The translations under genes and the position numbers were made by a program. A DNA stretch of 64,000 bases from NCBI RefSeq assembly GCF_018760785.1, contig NZ_JAHHZO010000003.1, forward strand, positions 434,001 to 498,000, read 5' to 3'. The first letter of the stretch is position 1. The number at the start of each line of letters is the position of its first letter. Of the stretch, positions 25,737-35,381 are shown in pieces. The stretch comes from Rhizobium sp. CSW-27 (GTDB taxonomy: Bacteria > Pseudomonadota > Alphaproteobacteria > Rhizobiales > Rhizobiaceae). The notes below the pieces were generated by a model, which ran no database searches, was not told the origin of the DNA, and saw only the letters and a program-made list of their open reading frames with translations.

Positions 25737-26693
25737 TCAAGCCATCACCACATCCTTGGGCGAGCAATCGAACAGCTTGCGGAAGCTGCGATTGAAGTAG
25801 GAAATGTCATTGAAACCGACCGAATAGGCGACGTCCGCAATGGCGCCCGGATGATGCGCGCCCCGCAGTCTTTCGAGCCTCGCCCGGGCAAGGTGCAGGC
25901 GCTTGAGCTTGATCATGCCGGTCACCGTCATGCCCTGCGAACTTAGGTCCTCCTGAAGGGTCCGCAACGAAACGCCAACGCGGTTGGCAAGCCATTGCGG
26001 CGTCAGATATTCCTCGGTGAGGTTCTCGTCGATCAGCACCTGGACAACCTCAAGCCGTCCCGTGCCGCTATCACCACGGACGAAGAATTCTTCGCCCGGA
26101 TCGGACGCGAAGGCCTGTCGCGTCGTGTTGAACAGCAGCTCCCTGAGATGCGGCGCCCGGTTGTCGTCGCTTGACGTGCTCATCATCTTGGCGACAAGCG
26201 CACCCAGCATGATCGACATCGGATCATCCGCCCTGATCTTGCGCGTCACCGAAATCCGCACGGCCCGATCCGACAACAGCATCTGCCTGGGCAGGTGGAC
26301 GGACAGGTGATTGGAAAACGAGCCGCCGAAATAAAAGACGGACGGTCTCGTGGAGTCGACGAGGATGCACTCGCCTGGATGTAGCTGCTCCTGGCGGCCT
26401 GACTGTTCGACCCCACAGGAGCCTTCCAGCTGCAACAGCAGGAACAGGTTGTCGCCCTGATCGGCCCGGATGTCATCGGGATCACGGCGGATGTAGTCGA
26501 GATCGTTCGCCACCTGGGCCAGTTCAACACCCGCGGCGTAAGACAGGGCGGCACAGCCGCGTACCGCATTCGATCCGTCGTATCGGGTGGGATTGAAATG
26601 GCCGCAGATCGATTTGAGGTCCGACGTCCAGGCGTCGAACTCACGCGTCACCCAATGCGTCGGAACGCAACGTTCCAAGCTCCCCAAGTGCAT
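25737..26693 (-). CDS. AraC-family regulator, FeaR-like
   Basis: A 318-residue regulator with an N-terminal AraC-binding-like domain of the type found in FeaR (residues 15-190) and a C-terminal helix-turn-helix pair (residues 215-315). The latter includes LANRVGVSLRTLQEDLSSQGMT and the AraC signature AIADVAYSVGFNDISYFNRSFRKLFDCSP. It is upstream of the aldehyde dehydrogenase and GMC genes on the same strand, so it may lead their transcript or act on their promoter at 25633-25736. FeaR proteins activate aromatic amine and aldehyde oxidation genes. Confidence 0.85.
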   Translation of the reverse strand: MHLGSLERCVPTHWVTREFDAWTSDLKSICGHFNPTRYDGSNAVRGCAALSYAAGVELAQVANDLDYIRRDPDDIRADQGDNLFLLLQLEGSCGVEQSGRQEQLHPGECILVDSTRPSVFYFGGSFSNHLSVHLPRQMLLSDRAVRISVTRKIRADDPMSIMLGALVAKMMSTSSDDNRAPHLRELLFNTTRQAFASDPGEEFFVRGDSGTGRLEVVQVLIDENLTEEYLTPQWLANRVGVSLRTLQEDLSSQGMTVTGMIKLKRLHLARARLERLRGAHHPGAIADVAYSVGFNDISYFNRSFRKLFDCSPKDVVMA

Positions 26694-26719
26694 GTCCGCC
26701 TCCTCCCAAAGTCGGTCAC

Positions 26720-26748
26720 CCAGTTACTGAGCATGTTAACAAAACTGG
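26720..26748. promoter_or_regulatory. Inverted repeat upstream of the FeaR-like gene
   Basis: CCAGTT (26720-26725) and AACTGG (26743-26748) flank a stretch with GCATGTTAAC, which resembles half of the TTAACATGTTAA palindrome in the hpaR promoter. It lies in the 90-bp gap between hpaI and the FeaR-like gene. A regulatory role is suggested by symmetry and position only. Confidence 0.35.
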
Positions 26749-26783
26749 CTTTTGTCAAATACCGGGGCCAGCCACCTTGCCGC

Positions 26784-27590
26784 TCAGTAGACCTTCACAC
26801 CCGCCGTCGGCTGCGTCGGCTTTGCATCGTTGAAATCCTTGAGCAATCGGGAAGCAGAATTACTGAGCAGTCCGACATCGTTGCCGATCCCCACGAATGT
26901 GGCTCCAAGTTCAGCATAGCGTTTCGCGAGCCCGAGATCGCCGATCAGGATACCGGCGGCCTTGCCGGAGGCGAGGATACGGGCAATGGATCGCTCCACC
27001 ACATCCTGGACTTCGGGAGCACCCGGCCGGCCGAGATAGCCCATGTCGGCAGCAAGGTCAGAAGGTCCGATGAACACGCCATCGACACCATCGACGGCGC
27101 AGATCGCATCGAGATTGTCGATCGCGACACGGCTCTCCACTTGCACCAGCAGGCAGATCTCATCGTTCGCAGTCTGCAGATAGTCGCCGATACGGTTGAA
27201 GTCAGAGGCACGCGCCAAGGCTGCGCCGACGCCGCGAACGCCCAGCGGCGGGTAACGCACCGCCTTGACCATTTCGGTCGCGAGTGCCGCATCGTGCACC
27301 ATGGGCACGAGGATGGTCTGGGCGCCGATGTCGAGCATCTGCTTGATCACCCAGGTCTCGCCTATGGGTGGGCGGATGATCGCATGCGACGGCGAGCCAC
27401 GCATGGCGCGCAGCTGCTCGGCCAGCCGGGGTACATCGCTCGGCCCGTGTTCGGCATCCAGCAACAGCCAGTCGTAGCCGGCGCCGGCGCAGATCTCGAC
27501 CGTGTTGGGGCTTCCGAGAGCCTGCCACAGACCGATCTGCAAACGGCCCTCTTTCAATCCACGCTTGAAGCTGTTGACGGGTGCAGGCAT
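26784..27590 (-). CDS. hpaI: 4-hydroxy-2-oxoheptanedioate aldolase
   Basis: A 268-residue HpcH/HpaI-family class II aldolase that splits 4-hydroxy-2-oxoheptane-1,7-dioate into pyruvate and succinic semialdehyde, the last carbon-carbon cleavage of the pathway. Active-site segments are present: WLLLDAEHGPSD (catalytic His), AIIRPPIGE (Arg), VQVESRVAIDNLDAI (metal-binding Glu) and GVFIGPSDLAADMG (metal-binding Asp). The ATG at 27590 is preferred over the GTG at 27593 because its distance from AGAGGA is better. It follows hpaH by 53 nt. The substrate call rests on the complete pathway around it. Confidence 0.93.
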   Translation of the reverse strand: MPAPVNSFKRGLKEGRLQIGLWQALGSPNTVEICAGAGYDWLLLDAEHGPSDVPRLAEQLRAMRGSPSHAIIRPPIGETWVIKQMLDIGAQTILVPMVHDAALATEMVKAVRYPPLGVRGVGAALARASDFNRIGDYLQTANDEICLLVQVESRVAIDNLDAICAVDGVDGVFIGPSDLAADMGYLGRPGAPEVQDVVERSIARILASGKAAGILIGDLGLAKRYAELGATFVGIGNDVGLLSNSASRLLKDFNDAKPTQPTAGVKVY

Positions 27591-27643
27591 CACGGCATCC
27601 TCTTTCGATACGGATTGGGCAGACTACGCCCGCCCTGGCAGGC

Positions 27644-28447
27644 TCATTCGAAAAACAGGCTGACCGAGCCGTAAGGCCCGAAATCGCCGACGATCGTATC
27701 ACCATGACGGGCTTCGATAGGCCGGATGAACGAGCCGGCGAGCACGATCTGCCCCGCCTCGATGCCATCCCCATACTGCGCCAGCCGGTTGGCGAGCCAC
27801 GCAATCCCACGGGCCGGCTGATTGAGCACGCCCGCGCCGAGTCCGGTTTCCTCCACCTCGGCATTGCGGGACACGATCGCTCCCATCCAGCGCATATCGA
27901 TCTGGTCCGGGCGCACCGCGCGCCCGCCGGTAACGATGCCGGCATTGGCGGCATTGTCCGAGATGGTGTCGAACACCGTGCGGGTCTTCTTCGTCTCGGG
28001 ATCGACACGCAGAATGCGGGTGTCGAGGATTTCCAGCGCGGGCGTCACGTAATCGGTGGCGTTCAGTACGTCGAACACCGACACGCCCGGCCCCTTCAGC
28101 GGGGCCTTCATGATGAAGGCAATTTCTGCCTCAATGCGCGGCTGGATGAAGCGATCCTTCGGCACGGTCGCGCCATCCTCAAACACCATGTCATCGAACA
28201 ACACGCCGGAATCGGGAATATCGATATTCAGCGCATATTGCATGGCCTTGGAGGTGAGGCCGATCTTCCAGCCAATCACTTTGCGGCCAGCAGCAACCCT
28301 CTTCTTCACCCATGCGCCCTGGATGGCATAGGCATCGTCCATGCCGATGTCTGGATGGGCAAGCGACAAGAGGCCGGTCTGGATACGGGTCCGCTCCGCC
28401 TCGTCCAGCTTTGCCGCTGCGGCTTCGATCTGCTCGGGGCTCAACAT
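27644..28447 (-). CDS. hpaH: 2-oxo-hept-4-ene-1,7-dioate hydratase
   Basis: A 267-residue hydratase of the HpaH/MhpD (fumarylacetoacetate-hydrolase fold) group. It adds water to 2-oxohept-4-ene-1,7-dioate to give the aldol substrate of HpaI. Recognisable stretches are YAIQGAWVKKRVAAGRKVIGWKIGLTSKAMQ near residue 40, RIEAEIAFIM (metal-binding Glu) near residue 103 and a C-terminal GDTIVGDFGPYGSVSLFF. Length matches E. coli HpaH (267). It starts 1 nt after hpaG ends, so the two are translationally coupled. Confidence 0.93.
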   Translation of the reverse strand: MLSPEQIEAAAAKLDEAERTRIQTGLLSLAHPDIGMDDAYAIQGAWVKKRVAAGRKVIGWKIGLTSKAMQYALNIDIPDSGVLFDDMVFEDGATVPKDRFIQPRIEAEIAFIMKAPLKGPGVSVFDVLNATDYVTPALEILDTRILRVDPETKKTRTVFDTISDNAANAGIVTGGRAVRPDQIDMRWMGAIVSRNAEVEETGLGAGVLNQPARGIAWLANRLAQYGDGIEAGQIVLAGSFIRPIEARHGDTIVGDFGPYGSVSLFFE

Positions 28448-28448
28448 G

Positions 28449-29324
28449 TCATGCCTCGTCTTGAATGGTGTTGCTGAGAATGCCTAGGCCTTCAGCCTCG
28501 ACCTCGACCACATCGCCCGGCTTCAGCCAGATCGGCGGGTCGAAGCGCGCGCCGGCCCCGGTCGGCGTGCCGCAGACGATCACGTCGCCCGGCACGAGCG
28601 TGGTGAAGGTGGAGATGTAGTTGATGATCTTGCGGAAGGAGAAAATCATCCGGCTGGTGCGGTCGCTCTGGCGCACCTCGCCGTTAACGCGGGTTTCGAG
28701 CTTGATGTCGGCCAGCTGATTTTCGTCGGTAAAGGGAATGAGCCAGGGGCCAATGGAACCGGTCCGGTCGAAATTTTTGCCTTGGGTCACGTTGAATTTC
28801 GCATGCCGCACCCAGTCGCGGATAGTGCCCTCGTTACACAGCGAGAGCGCCGCGATGTGGTTGAAAGCGTCCTGTTCCGCGATCCTTCGGCCACCTTTTC
28901 CGATGACGATGACAATCTCGCCCTCGTAATCGAGCTGGGGACTTTCCGGCGGACGGATCAGCGGCTGGCCGTGTCCAGTAAAGGAGCGCGGAAAGCGGAT
29001 GAACAAAGAAGGATTGGCGGGGGCGGCCTGCCCGTCCTTGTATTCCTCATTGCGGTCCGGAAAGTTCACCCCGACGCAGATGATCTTTTCCGGCGCGGGA
29101 ATGGGGATCTCGAAGGTTATCTCGGACAGGGCAAAGTCCGGCGCCTCATCGGCGTGGTCCTGCGCCAGCTGCACGAGTGCACCCGCCTCGATCACTTCAC
29201 GCAGTGTCGGATAGCGCTCGCCCAGGCGTGCAGAGAGATCTATCACACCCTCACCGCTCACGAGCCCATAGGCTTGGCGACCGTCAGCCGTGCTGAAGCT
29301 AAGAAAACGCGGATGGGAGGTCAT
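28449..29324 (-). CDS. hpaG: HpaG-type decarboxylase/isomerase, single FAH domain
   Basis: A 291-residue fumarylacetoacetate-hydrolase-family protein. In the pathway HpaG decarboxylates 5-oxopent-3-ene-1,2,5-tricarboxylate and isomerises the product. Metal-site stretches LDYEGEIVIVIG and CNEGTIRDWVRHAKFNVTQGKNFD and the C-terminal GDVIVCGTPTGAGARFDPP are present. The enteric HpaG is a tandem of two such domains of about 430 residues; here only one domain is seen and no second FAH gene besides hpaH lies in the window. The ATG at 29324 has the best spacing from AATAGGAG; an in-frame ATG 6 nt upstream lies too close to it. Confidence 0.85.
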   Translation of the reverse strand: MTSHPRFLSFSTADGRQAYGLVSGEGVIDLSARLGERYPTLREVIEAGALVQLAQDHADEAPDFALSEITFEIPIPAPEKIICVGVNFPDRNEEYKDGQAAPANPSLFIRFPRSFTGHGQPLIRPPESPQLDYEGEIVIVIGKGGRRIAEQDAFNHIAALSLCNEGTIRDWVRHAKFNVTQGKNFDRTGSIGPWLIPFTDENQLADIKLETRVNGEVRQSDRTSRMIFSFRKIINYISTFTTLVPGDVIVCGTPTGAGARFDPPIWLKPGDVVEVEAEGLGILSNTIQDEA

Positions 29325-29334
29325 GGCCATGCTC

Positions 29335-30792
29335 CTATTGGATGCCGCCGAGGCAGACATATTTGATTTCAGTGAATTCTTCGATGCCATAGCGTGAACC
29401 TTCACGGCCGAGGCCGGACAGTTTCACGCCACCGAAGGGGGCTTCGGCTGTCGAGATCAGGCCGGTATTGACGCCGACCATGCCGTATTCCAACGCTTCC
29501 GCCACGCGGAACACGCGTGCGAGATCAGCGGCATAAAAATAGGAGGCAAGGCCGAATTCGGTGTCATTGGCCTTGGCGATCACCTCCGCCTCGTCAGCGA
29601 AGCGAAACAGCGGCGCGAGCGGCCCGAAGGTTTCCTCGCGCGAAACCAGCATGTCCGGCGTAACATCTGCCAGCACCGTGGGCTGATAGAAAAGCCCGCC
29701 CAGCCCATGACGCTCGCCACCTGCGATCACCTTTGCGCCCTTGCCGCAGGCATCGGCCACATGTTCCTCGACCTTGGCCAGCGCTGCCTTGTCGATCATC
29801 GGGCCAAGCGTCACGCCCTCTTCCAGTCCATTGCCGGTCTTCAGGCGTGAAACCGCAGCAGCCAGCTTGGCGGCAAAAGCATCGTAGACGCCATCCTGCA
29901 CATAGATGCGGTTGGCACAAACGCAGGTCTGGCCATTGTTGCGGAACTTGGCAATCAGCGCACCTTCCACGGCGGCGTCCAGATCGGCGTCGTCGAAGAC
30001 GATAAAGGGTGCATTGCCCCCCAGTTCCAGCCCGAGTTTCTTGATGGTCGGTGCCGATTGTCGGTAGAGTTCAGCCCCCACTTCCGTCGAGCCGGTAAAG
30101 GTGAGCTTGCGAACGACCGGGCTTGCCGTCAGCTCCGCGCCGATCACCCGCGCCGAACCGGTGAGCACACTGAACAGGCCCTTCGGCAGACCGGCACGTT
30201 CGGCCAGAACCGCGAGCGCAATGGCGGAAAACGGCGTTTGCGAGGCCGGCTTCAGCACCATGGCGCAGCCGGCGGCGAAGGCAGGACCGGCCTTGCGGGT
30301 AATCATCGCATTGGGGAAGTTCCAGGGCGTGATGGCCGCCACCACACCGATGGGCTGCTTCATCACCAGAATGCGCTTGTCCTTCTGGTGGCCCGGCACG
30401 ATGTCGCCATAGAGGCGGCGTGCCTCTTCGGCGAACCACTCGATGAACGAGGCGCCATAGGCGATTTCACCTTTGGCTTCTGCCAGCGGCTTGCCCTGTT
30501 CCAGCGTCAGAATGAGGCCCAGATCGTCCTGGTTGGCCATCATCAGATCGTACCAGCGCCGCAGGATAACCGCCCGTTCCTTGGCCGTGCGGGAGGCCCA
30601 TTCCTTCTGGGCCCGTTCTGCGGCTGCAATGGCCTCCTGCGTCTCGGATGCACCGAGATTGGGGACATGGCCGATGACGTCACCGGTGGCTGGATTTTCC
30701 ACCGCGATGGCATTGGCGAGATCTGCTTCGATCCACGTGCCGCCAACGAGCGCTGCCTGGCGAAAAAGCGAATGGTCCTTGAGCGTCATCAT
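29335..30792 (-). CDS. gabD: Succinate-semialdehyde dehydrogenase
   Basis: A 485-residue aldehyde dehydrogenase of the GabD type. It would oxidise succinic semialdehyde made by HpaI to succinate, linking the pathway to the citric acid cycle. Motifs are ITPWNFPNAMITRKAGPAFAAGC near residue 152, FTGSTEVGAELYRQSAP, the catalytic Glu in LGLELGGNAPFIV near residue 255 and the catalytic Cys in NNGQTCVCANRIYV near residue 289. It sits between hpaD and hpaG; its stop is 10 nt from the hpaG start. A GAGG ribosome site precedes the ATG-ATG start. Confidence 0.9.
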   Translation of the reverse strand: MMTLKDHSLFRQAALVGGTWIEADLANAIAVENPATGDVIGHVPNLGASETQEAIAAAERAQKEWASRTAKERAVILRRWYDLMMANQDDLGLILTLEQGKPLAEAKGEIAYGASFIEWFAEEARRLYGDIVPGHQKDKRILVMKQPIGVVAAITPWNFPNAMITRKAGPAFAAGCAMVLKPASQTPFSAIALAVLAERAGLPKGLFSVLTGSARVIGAELTASPVVRKLTFTGSTEVGAELYRQSAPTIKKLGLELGGNAPFIVFDDADLDAAVEGALIAKFRNNGQTCVCANRIYVQDGVYDAFAAKLAAAVSRLKTGNGLEEGVTLGPMIDKAALAKVEEHVADACGKGAKVIAGGERHGLGGLFYQPTVLADVTPDMLVSREETFGPLAPLFRFADEAEVIAKANDTEFGLASYFYAADLARVFRVAEALEYGMVGVNTGLISTAEAPFGGVKLSGLGREGSRYGIEEFTEIKYVCLGGIQ

Positions 30793-30855
30793 GCATCATC
30801 CTCGAATTGGGGGACAGTAGCGGGCGGCAGGAAAAGCTGCCGCCCGCGCCATCAA

Positions 30856-31836
30856 TCAGGGCGCGATGATCGGCTGGGCCTTGAGTTCGGATGCCTTCGG
30901 TTCCACACCTTCGAACAGGCTGCCATGCTCGAACCACGAGCGCGGAGCCGGCGCACCCCAGAGTGTCTGGCGCTGCGGGTCCTTCAGATCCCATTTGATC
31001 GGCTCCAGATCGGGATCGACCGTCTGGTAATCCGAGCAATAAATCTCGATGCGGTGGCCGTCGGGGTCGAGGACGTAGAGGAAGAAGGCGTTGGAAATGC
31101 CGTGGCGACCCGGTCCGCGCTCGATATTCGCCACCCAGCCTGTGCTGGACATCAGGTCGAGAAGATCGATGATGTTGAGCGGCGTCGGCACCCAGAAGGC
31201 CGTGTGGTGCAGACGTGGCCCTGTGCCATTGGTGAAGGCGATATCATGGACGCCGCCCTTGCGGTGCGTCCAGGCAGCCCACAGCTTGCCGGTCTCCTCG
31301 TCTTCCGTGTACTCAGTCACACGGAAGCCAAGCTCGTTGTAGAAGGCAACCGATGCATCAACATCCGACGAGAACAAGTTGAAATGGTCGATGCGCAGCG
31401 GCTTGACGCCGCGATAGAGCGCATATTGCTGGTGGATCGGCGGCAGGCGGTCCATCCTGGAGTAGAATTCCAGCGGTGTGCCGTGCGGGTCGCGGGTGCG
31501 GAAGGTGCGCGACTGGTAGGGGCGCTCAACCCATTCCACCGGCAGGCCCTTGGCCTTGAAGAAATGTTCCGCCTTGTCGAGATCCTCCTCGGAGAACACC
31601 TTGAAGCCAAGGTCGCGGGCGACGGATTCGTTGCTCTTGCGCAGCACGATGCAATGGTGGCCGCGCTCTTCCATGGCCCGCAGGTAGATCGCGTCCTTGT
31701 CCTCGTCGGTCACCTGAAGGCCGAGGGTATCGACATAAAAGGCGCGCGAGCGGGCGAGATCCTTCACGCCGAATTCCACGTGGCTCAGACGGATAATGTT
31801 GAAGGGCGGATAAAGGTTTGGTGTTGGAACGGGCAT
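30856..31836 (-). CDS. hpaD: 3,4-dihydroxyphenylacetate (homoprotocatechuate) 2,3-dioxygenase
   Basis: A 326-residue extradiol ring-cleavage dioxygenase of the two-domain vicinal-oxygen-chelate type. It opens homoprotocatechuate to 5-carboxymethyl-2-hydroxymuconate semialdehyde. The start at 31836 is set by GGAGGA upstream, and a longer open frame to 32010 is antisense to hpaE. Metal ligands appear as H151 (LRIDHFNLFSSDVD), H210 or H211 (GPRLHHTAFWVPT) and E264 (GHRIEIYCSDY), with spacing close to that in characterised homoprotocatechuate dioxygenases. This is the VOC type, not the unrelated LigB-type HpaD of E. coli. The metal (Fe or Mn) cannot be told from sequence. Confidence 0.92.
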   Translation of the reverse strand: MPVPTPNLYPPFNIIRLSHVEFGVKDLARSRAFYVDTLGLQVTDEDKDAIYLRAMEERGHHCIVLRKSNESVARDLGFKVFSEEDLDKAEHFFKAKGLPVEWVERPYQSRTFRTRDPHGTPLEFYSRMDRLPPIHQQYALYRGVKPLRIDHFNLFSSDVDASVAFYNELGFRVTEYTEDEETGKLWAAWTHRKGGVHDIAFTNGTGPRLHHTAFWVPTPLNIIDLLDLMSSTGWVANIERGPGRHGISNAFFLYVLDPDGHRIEIYCSDYQTVDPDLEPIKWDLKDPQRQTLWGAPAPRSWFEHGSLFEGVEPKASELKAQPIIAP

Positions 31837-31861
31837 GTCTGTTGTCCTCCGGATATATCGA

Positions 31862-33376
<1,515 letters not shown>

Positions 33377-33443
33377 GGGTCATCTCCATGAGAATTGCGT
33401 GGGTGTCGCGTTGCCGCGTGCAGTGTCTGTCCGTGTGGGAATG

Positions 33444-33836
33444 TCAGCCGGTTTTCTGTCGAAGCCTTGGGTGAATGGCGTTCTTCTTCCAGCTCAGCTC
33501 GGCGTCGATCTCGCGGATTTCCAGCGAGAGCATGAAATGCGGTGTTTCAAAGCGCTCGGAAAGGAAGGCGGAAACCGCGGCAAAGATTGCCTCGCCAGCC
33601 CGCTTCTTGTCGGCCTCGCTGCGGCCTTTGCCGATGCGCAACGACATGTCGATAAAACTGTTTTCCGGCAGAAGATCCGCGATGGCATAAACCTCGGTGC
33701 GAAAACCCCGCACCCGGATAGCGCCAAGCTCAAACAGCCCGGTCTCCATCATCGTGTCATGGATGAGGCGCGCCAGCGCTCTCATATCGACCACCCCATC
33801 GAGATTGGCCGAATAATCGAAGGTGAAATGCGGCAT
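33444..33836 (-). CDS. hpaF: 5-carboxymethyl-2-hydroxymuconate delta-isomerase
   Basis: A 130-residue isomerase of the CHMI (tautomerase-superfamily) type, which converts 5-carboxymethyl-2-hydroxymuconate to its oxo isomer. The N-terminal Pro2 expected as catalytic base is present (MPHFTFDYSANL). The middle has VRGFRTEVYAIADLLPENSFIDMSLRIGKGRSEADKK and the C-terminal half LSLEIREIDAELSWKKN. Length matches the family (126-130). It is the first gene of the hpaF-E-D-gabD-G-H-I operon, preceded by GGGAGGAA and by the palindrome that hpaR probably uses. Confidence 0.93.
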   Translation of the reverse strand: MPHFTFDYSANLDGVVDMRALARLIHDTMMETGLFELGAIRVRGFRTEVYAIADLLPENSFIDMSLRIGKGRSEADKKRAGEAIFAAVSAFLSERFETPHFMLSLEIREIDAELSWKKNAIHPRLRQKTG

Positions 33837-33857
33837 GGTTCCTCCCGCCGTTTATAT

Positions 33858-33869
33858 TTAACATGTTAA
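33858..33869. promoter_or_regulatory. Probable HpaR operator
   Basis: TTAACATGTTAA is a perfect 12-bp palindrome, followed directly by GTTAA, 22 bp upstream of hpaF and 128 bp upstream of hpaR. It lies in the divergent promoter and resembles the AT-rich palindromes bound by MarR-family proteins. Binding by HpaR is inferred from location. Confidence 0.65.
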
Positions 33870-33997
33870 GTTAATCCGCGTGCTTGTCAAGCGGGCAAAT
33901 GCATCCTTTTTGCTTTAATCGGGGCCGGCCGCCGCCTCTTGGCGCCCCTTGCTGCCAAAGGATTGGCAAATGGTCGAGATTGTGGTCATAGGTCTGT

Positions 33998-34477
33998 ATG
34001 ACCCAATCCGACTCCACCCGTACGAAGCTGGCGCAGGATGCGCTTTTGCCCCGCAATACCCGCCGCTCCTTGCCAATCGCGCTGTTGCGTGCGCGCGAAG
34101 CTGTGATGGCGCATTTCCGGCCCATGCTGGCAACCCACGACCTGACGGAACAGCAATGGCGCGTCATCCGCATTCTCGGCGAGAACGGCACGGTGGACGC
34201 CTCCGAAGTGGCCGAACGCGCCTTCATTCTGGCCCCTTCTCTGACCCGGATGATCAAGACACTGGAAGAGCGCGGCCTGATCGAAAAGGACAAGGACGAG
34301 GCGGATGGCAGGCGTGTGCTGTTGCGCATCGCGCCGGCCGGGCTTGCCATCATCAACGAGGTAACGCCCGAAAGCCGGGCAATCTACGAGGCACTCGAGC
34401 GCAAATTCGGCGTTGAGAAGATCGATCTTCTGCTGGATCTGCTGGGTGAACTGGCCGACACCATGGATGCCGGGTGA
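33998..34477 (+). CDS. hpaR: MarR-family repressor of homoprotocatechuate degradation
   Basis: A 159-residue MarR-family protein. The helix-turn-helix spans about residues 60-90 (DASEVAERAFILAPSLTRMIKTLEERGLI), followed by the wing EKDKDEADGRRVLLRIAPAG. The N-terminal RRSLPIALLRAREAVMAHFRPMLATHDLTEQQWRVIRIL is characteristic of HpaR, which represses the hpa meta-cleavage operon until 4-hydroxyphenylacetate or homoprotocatechuate is present. It is divergent from hpaF across a 161-bp gap holding a perfect palindrome. Its own start has only a weak ribosome site (AGGT). Confidence 0.92.
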   Translation: MTQSDSTRTKLAQDALLPRNTRRSLPIALLRAREAVMAHFRPMLATHDLTEQQWRVIRILGENGTVDASEVAERAFILAPSLTRMIKTLEERGLIEKDKDEADGRRVLLRIAPAGLAIINEVTPESRAIYEALERKFGVEKIDLLLDLLGELADTMDAG

Positions 34478-34496
34478 CGGCAGAACGCGGTCCTTG

Positions 34497-35000
34497 TCAG
34501 CGAAGGCGATTTTCGTCATCGATCAGCGTGAGGCGTGCTGGCGGCTCTGCTCCCCACTGAAAGAGGACGAGATTGAGGTCGTTGATGGTTGCGCCCGCCG
34601 CAAAGCTGCGCACCAGAAGGCCATGATAGCCCTGTTCAAAAAGCCGCCGTGCGAAGGTCTGCGTCCGGGCTTCACCAGATTCTCTCATGGCATCTCGCCA
34701 CGTGGTATCGGCAAGTGCGGCAGCATCCATATTCCATATCCGCAGCGCCTCTTCATCACGACTGTCGAAAACGCGCTCGATCTCGGCCCTGTATGAAACC
34801 AGTGTTGTCGGTTGCAGACTGCCCACCTGGTTTGCTTCGCGCAGTGCCGTCATGATGGACAGCGATGTATAGAGTGCCTCAGCGCCCTTCGGATTGAAGC
34901 GACCGCCATAGAGGGCTGCACCCCGGCCCGATAAGGGTTCGCGCGCATAAACCGGGTTCAGGGCTCGATAGAGAAATCCGCTGAATGACGTCGTCGCCAT
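34497..35000 (-). CDS. RES-domain toxin of a type II toxin-antitoxin pair
   Basis: A 167-residue RES-domain protein. The family takes its name from conserved Arg, Glu and Ser residues; the likely ones here are in FLYRALNPVYAREPLSGRGAALYGGRFNPKG (residues 9-40), LREANQVG (residue 54) and the later ARLFEQGYHGLLVRSF. RES toxins studied elsewhere deplete NAD+. Its ATG overlaps the stop of the antitoxin gene by 1 nt (TGATG), giving the usual antitoxin-first operon. It is convergent with hpaR, 19 nt apart. The NAD-depleting activity is known for the family, not shown here. Confidence 0.88.
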   Translation of the reverse strand: MATTSFSGFLYRALNPVYAREPLSGRGAALYGGRFNPKGAEALYTSLSIMTALREANQVGSLQPTTLVSYRAEIERVFDSRDEEALRIWNMDAAALADTTWRDAMRESGEARTQTFARRLFEQGYHGLLVRSFAAGATINDLNLVLFQWGAEPPARLTLIDDENRLR

Positions 35001-35350
35001 CAGGCGTGGATGCCCGCGTCGACCGAATCAATGTAATCGAGCACGTCAGTTGCGCGCCCGTCACGCACCAGCTGCATGGCAGTCAGACCGGAAAAACCCG
35101 AAAGCGGCTCCGACCGATACCAGGCATAGGCCATCAGGGCGGAGCCGAAGCGTGACTCCACCTTGTTGATGATTTCCACCACTTCACGCAGACGCCGCTG
35201 GGTCCGGTCAGATTGAACGCGATCCTTGCGTTGAACCGCATCCTTCCCCAGCCCGGCAGCGCGCGCAATGTCCTCGCTTGTCGTATGCAGGGTCTCTGCA
35301 ATCTTGCGTGCTGAAAACATGCCGTTGTCAGCAAACTGAGCAAGTCCCAT
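35000..35350 (-). CDS. Xre/MbcA/ParS-type antitoxin (DUF2384)
   Basis: A 116-residue antitoxin partner for the RES toxin. The N-terminal part has an Xre-like helix-turn-helix (FSARKIAETLHTTSEDIARAAGL, residues 12-34); the C-terminal part (PLSGFSGLTAMQLVRDGRATDVLDYIDSVDAG) is the DUF2384 toxin-binding segment. It would neutralise the toxin and repress its own promoter, where a perfect palindrome and extra half-sites lie upstream. Length and order are typical. Confidence 0.88.
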   Translation of the reverse strand: MGLAQFADNGMFSARKIAETLHTTSEDIARAAGLGKDAVQRKDRVQSDRTQRRLREVVEIINKVESRFGSALMAYAWYRSEPLSGFSGLTAMQLVRDGRATDVLDYIDSVDAGIHA

Positions 35351-35381
35351 GGCGTCACCTGTCTTTCGAATGCCTCATCTG

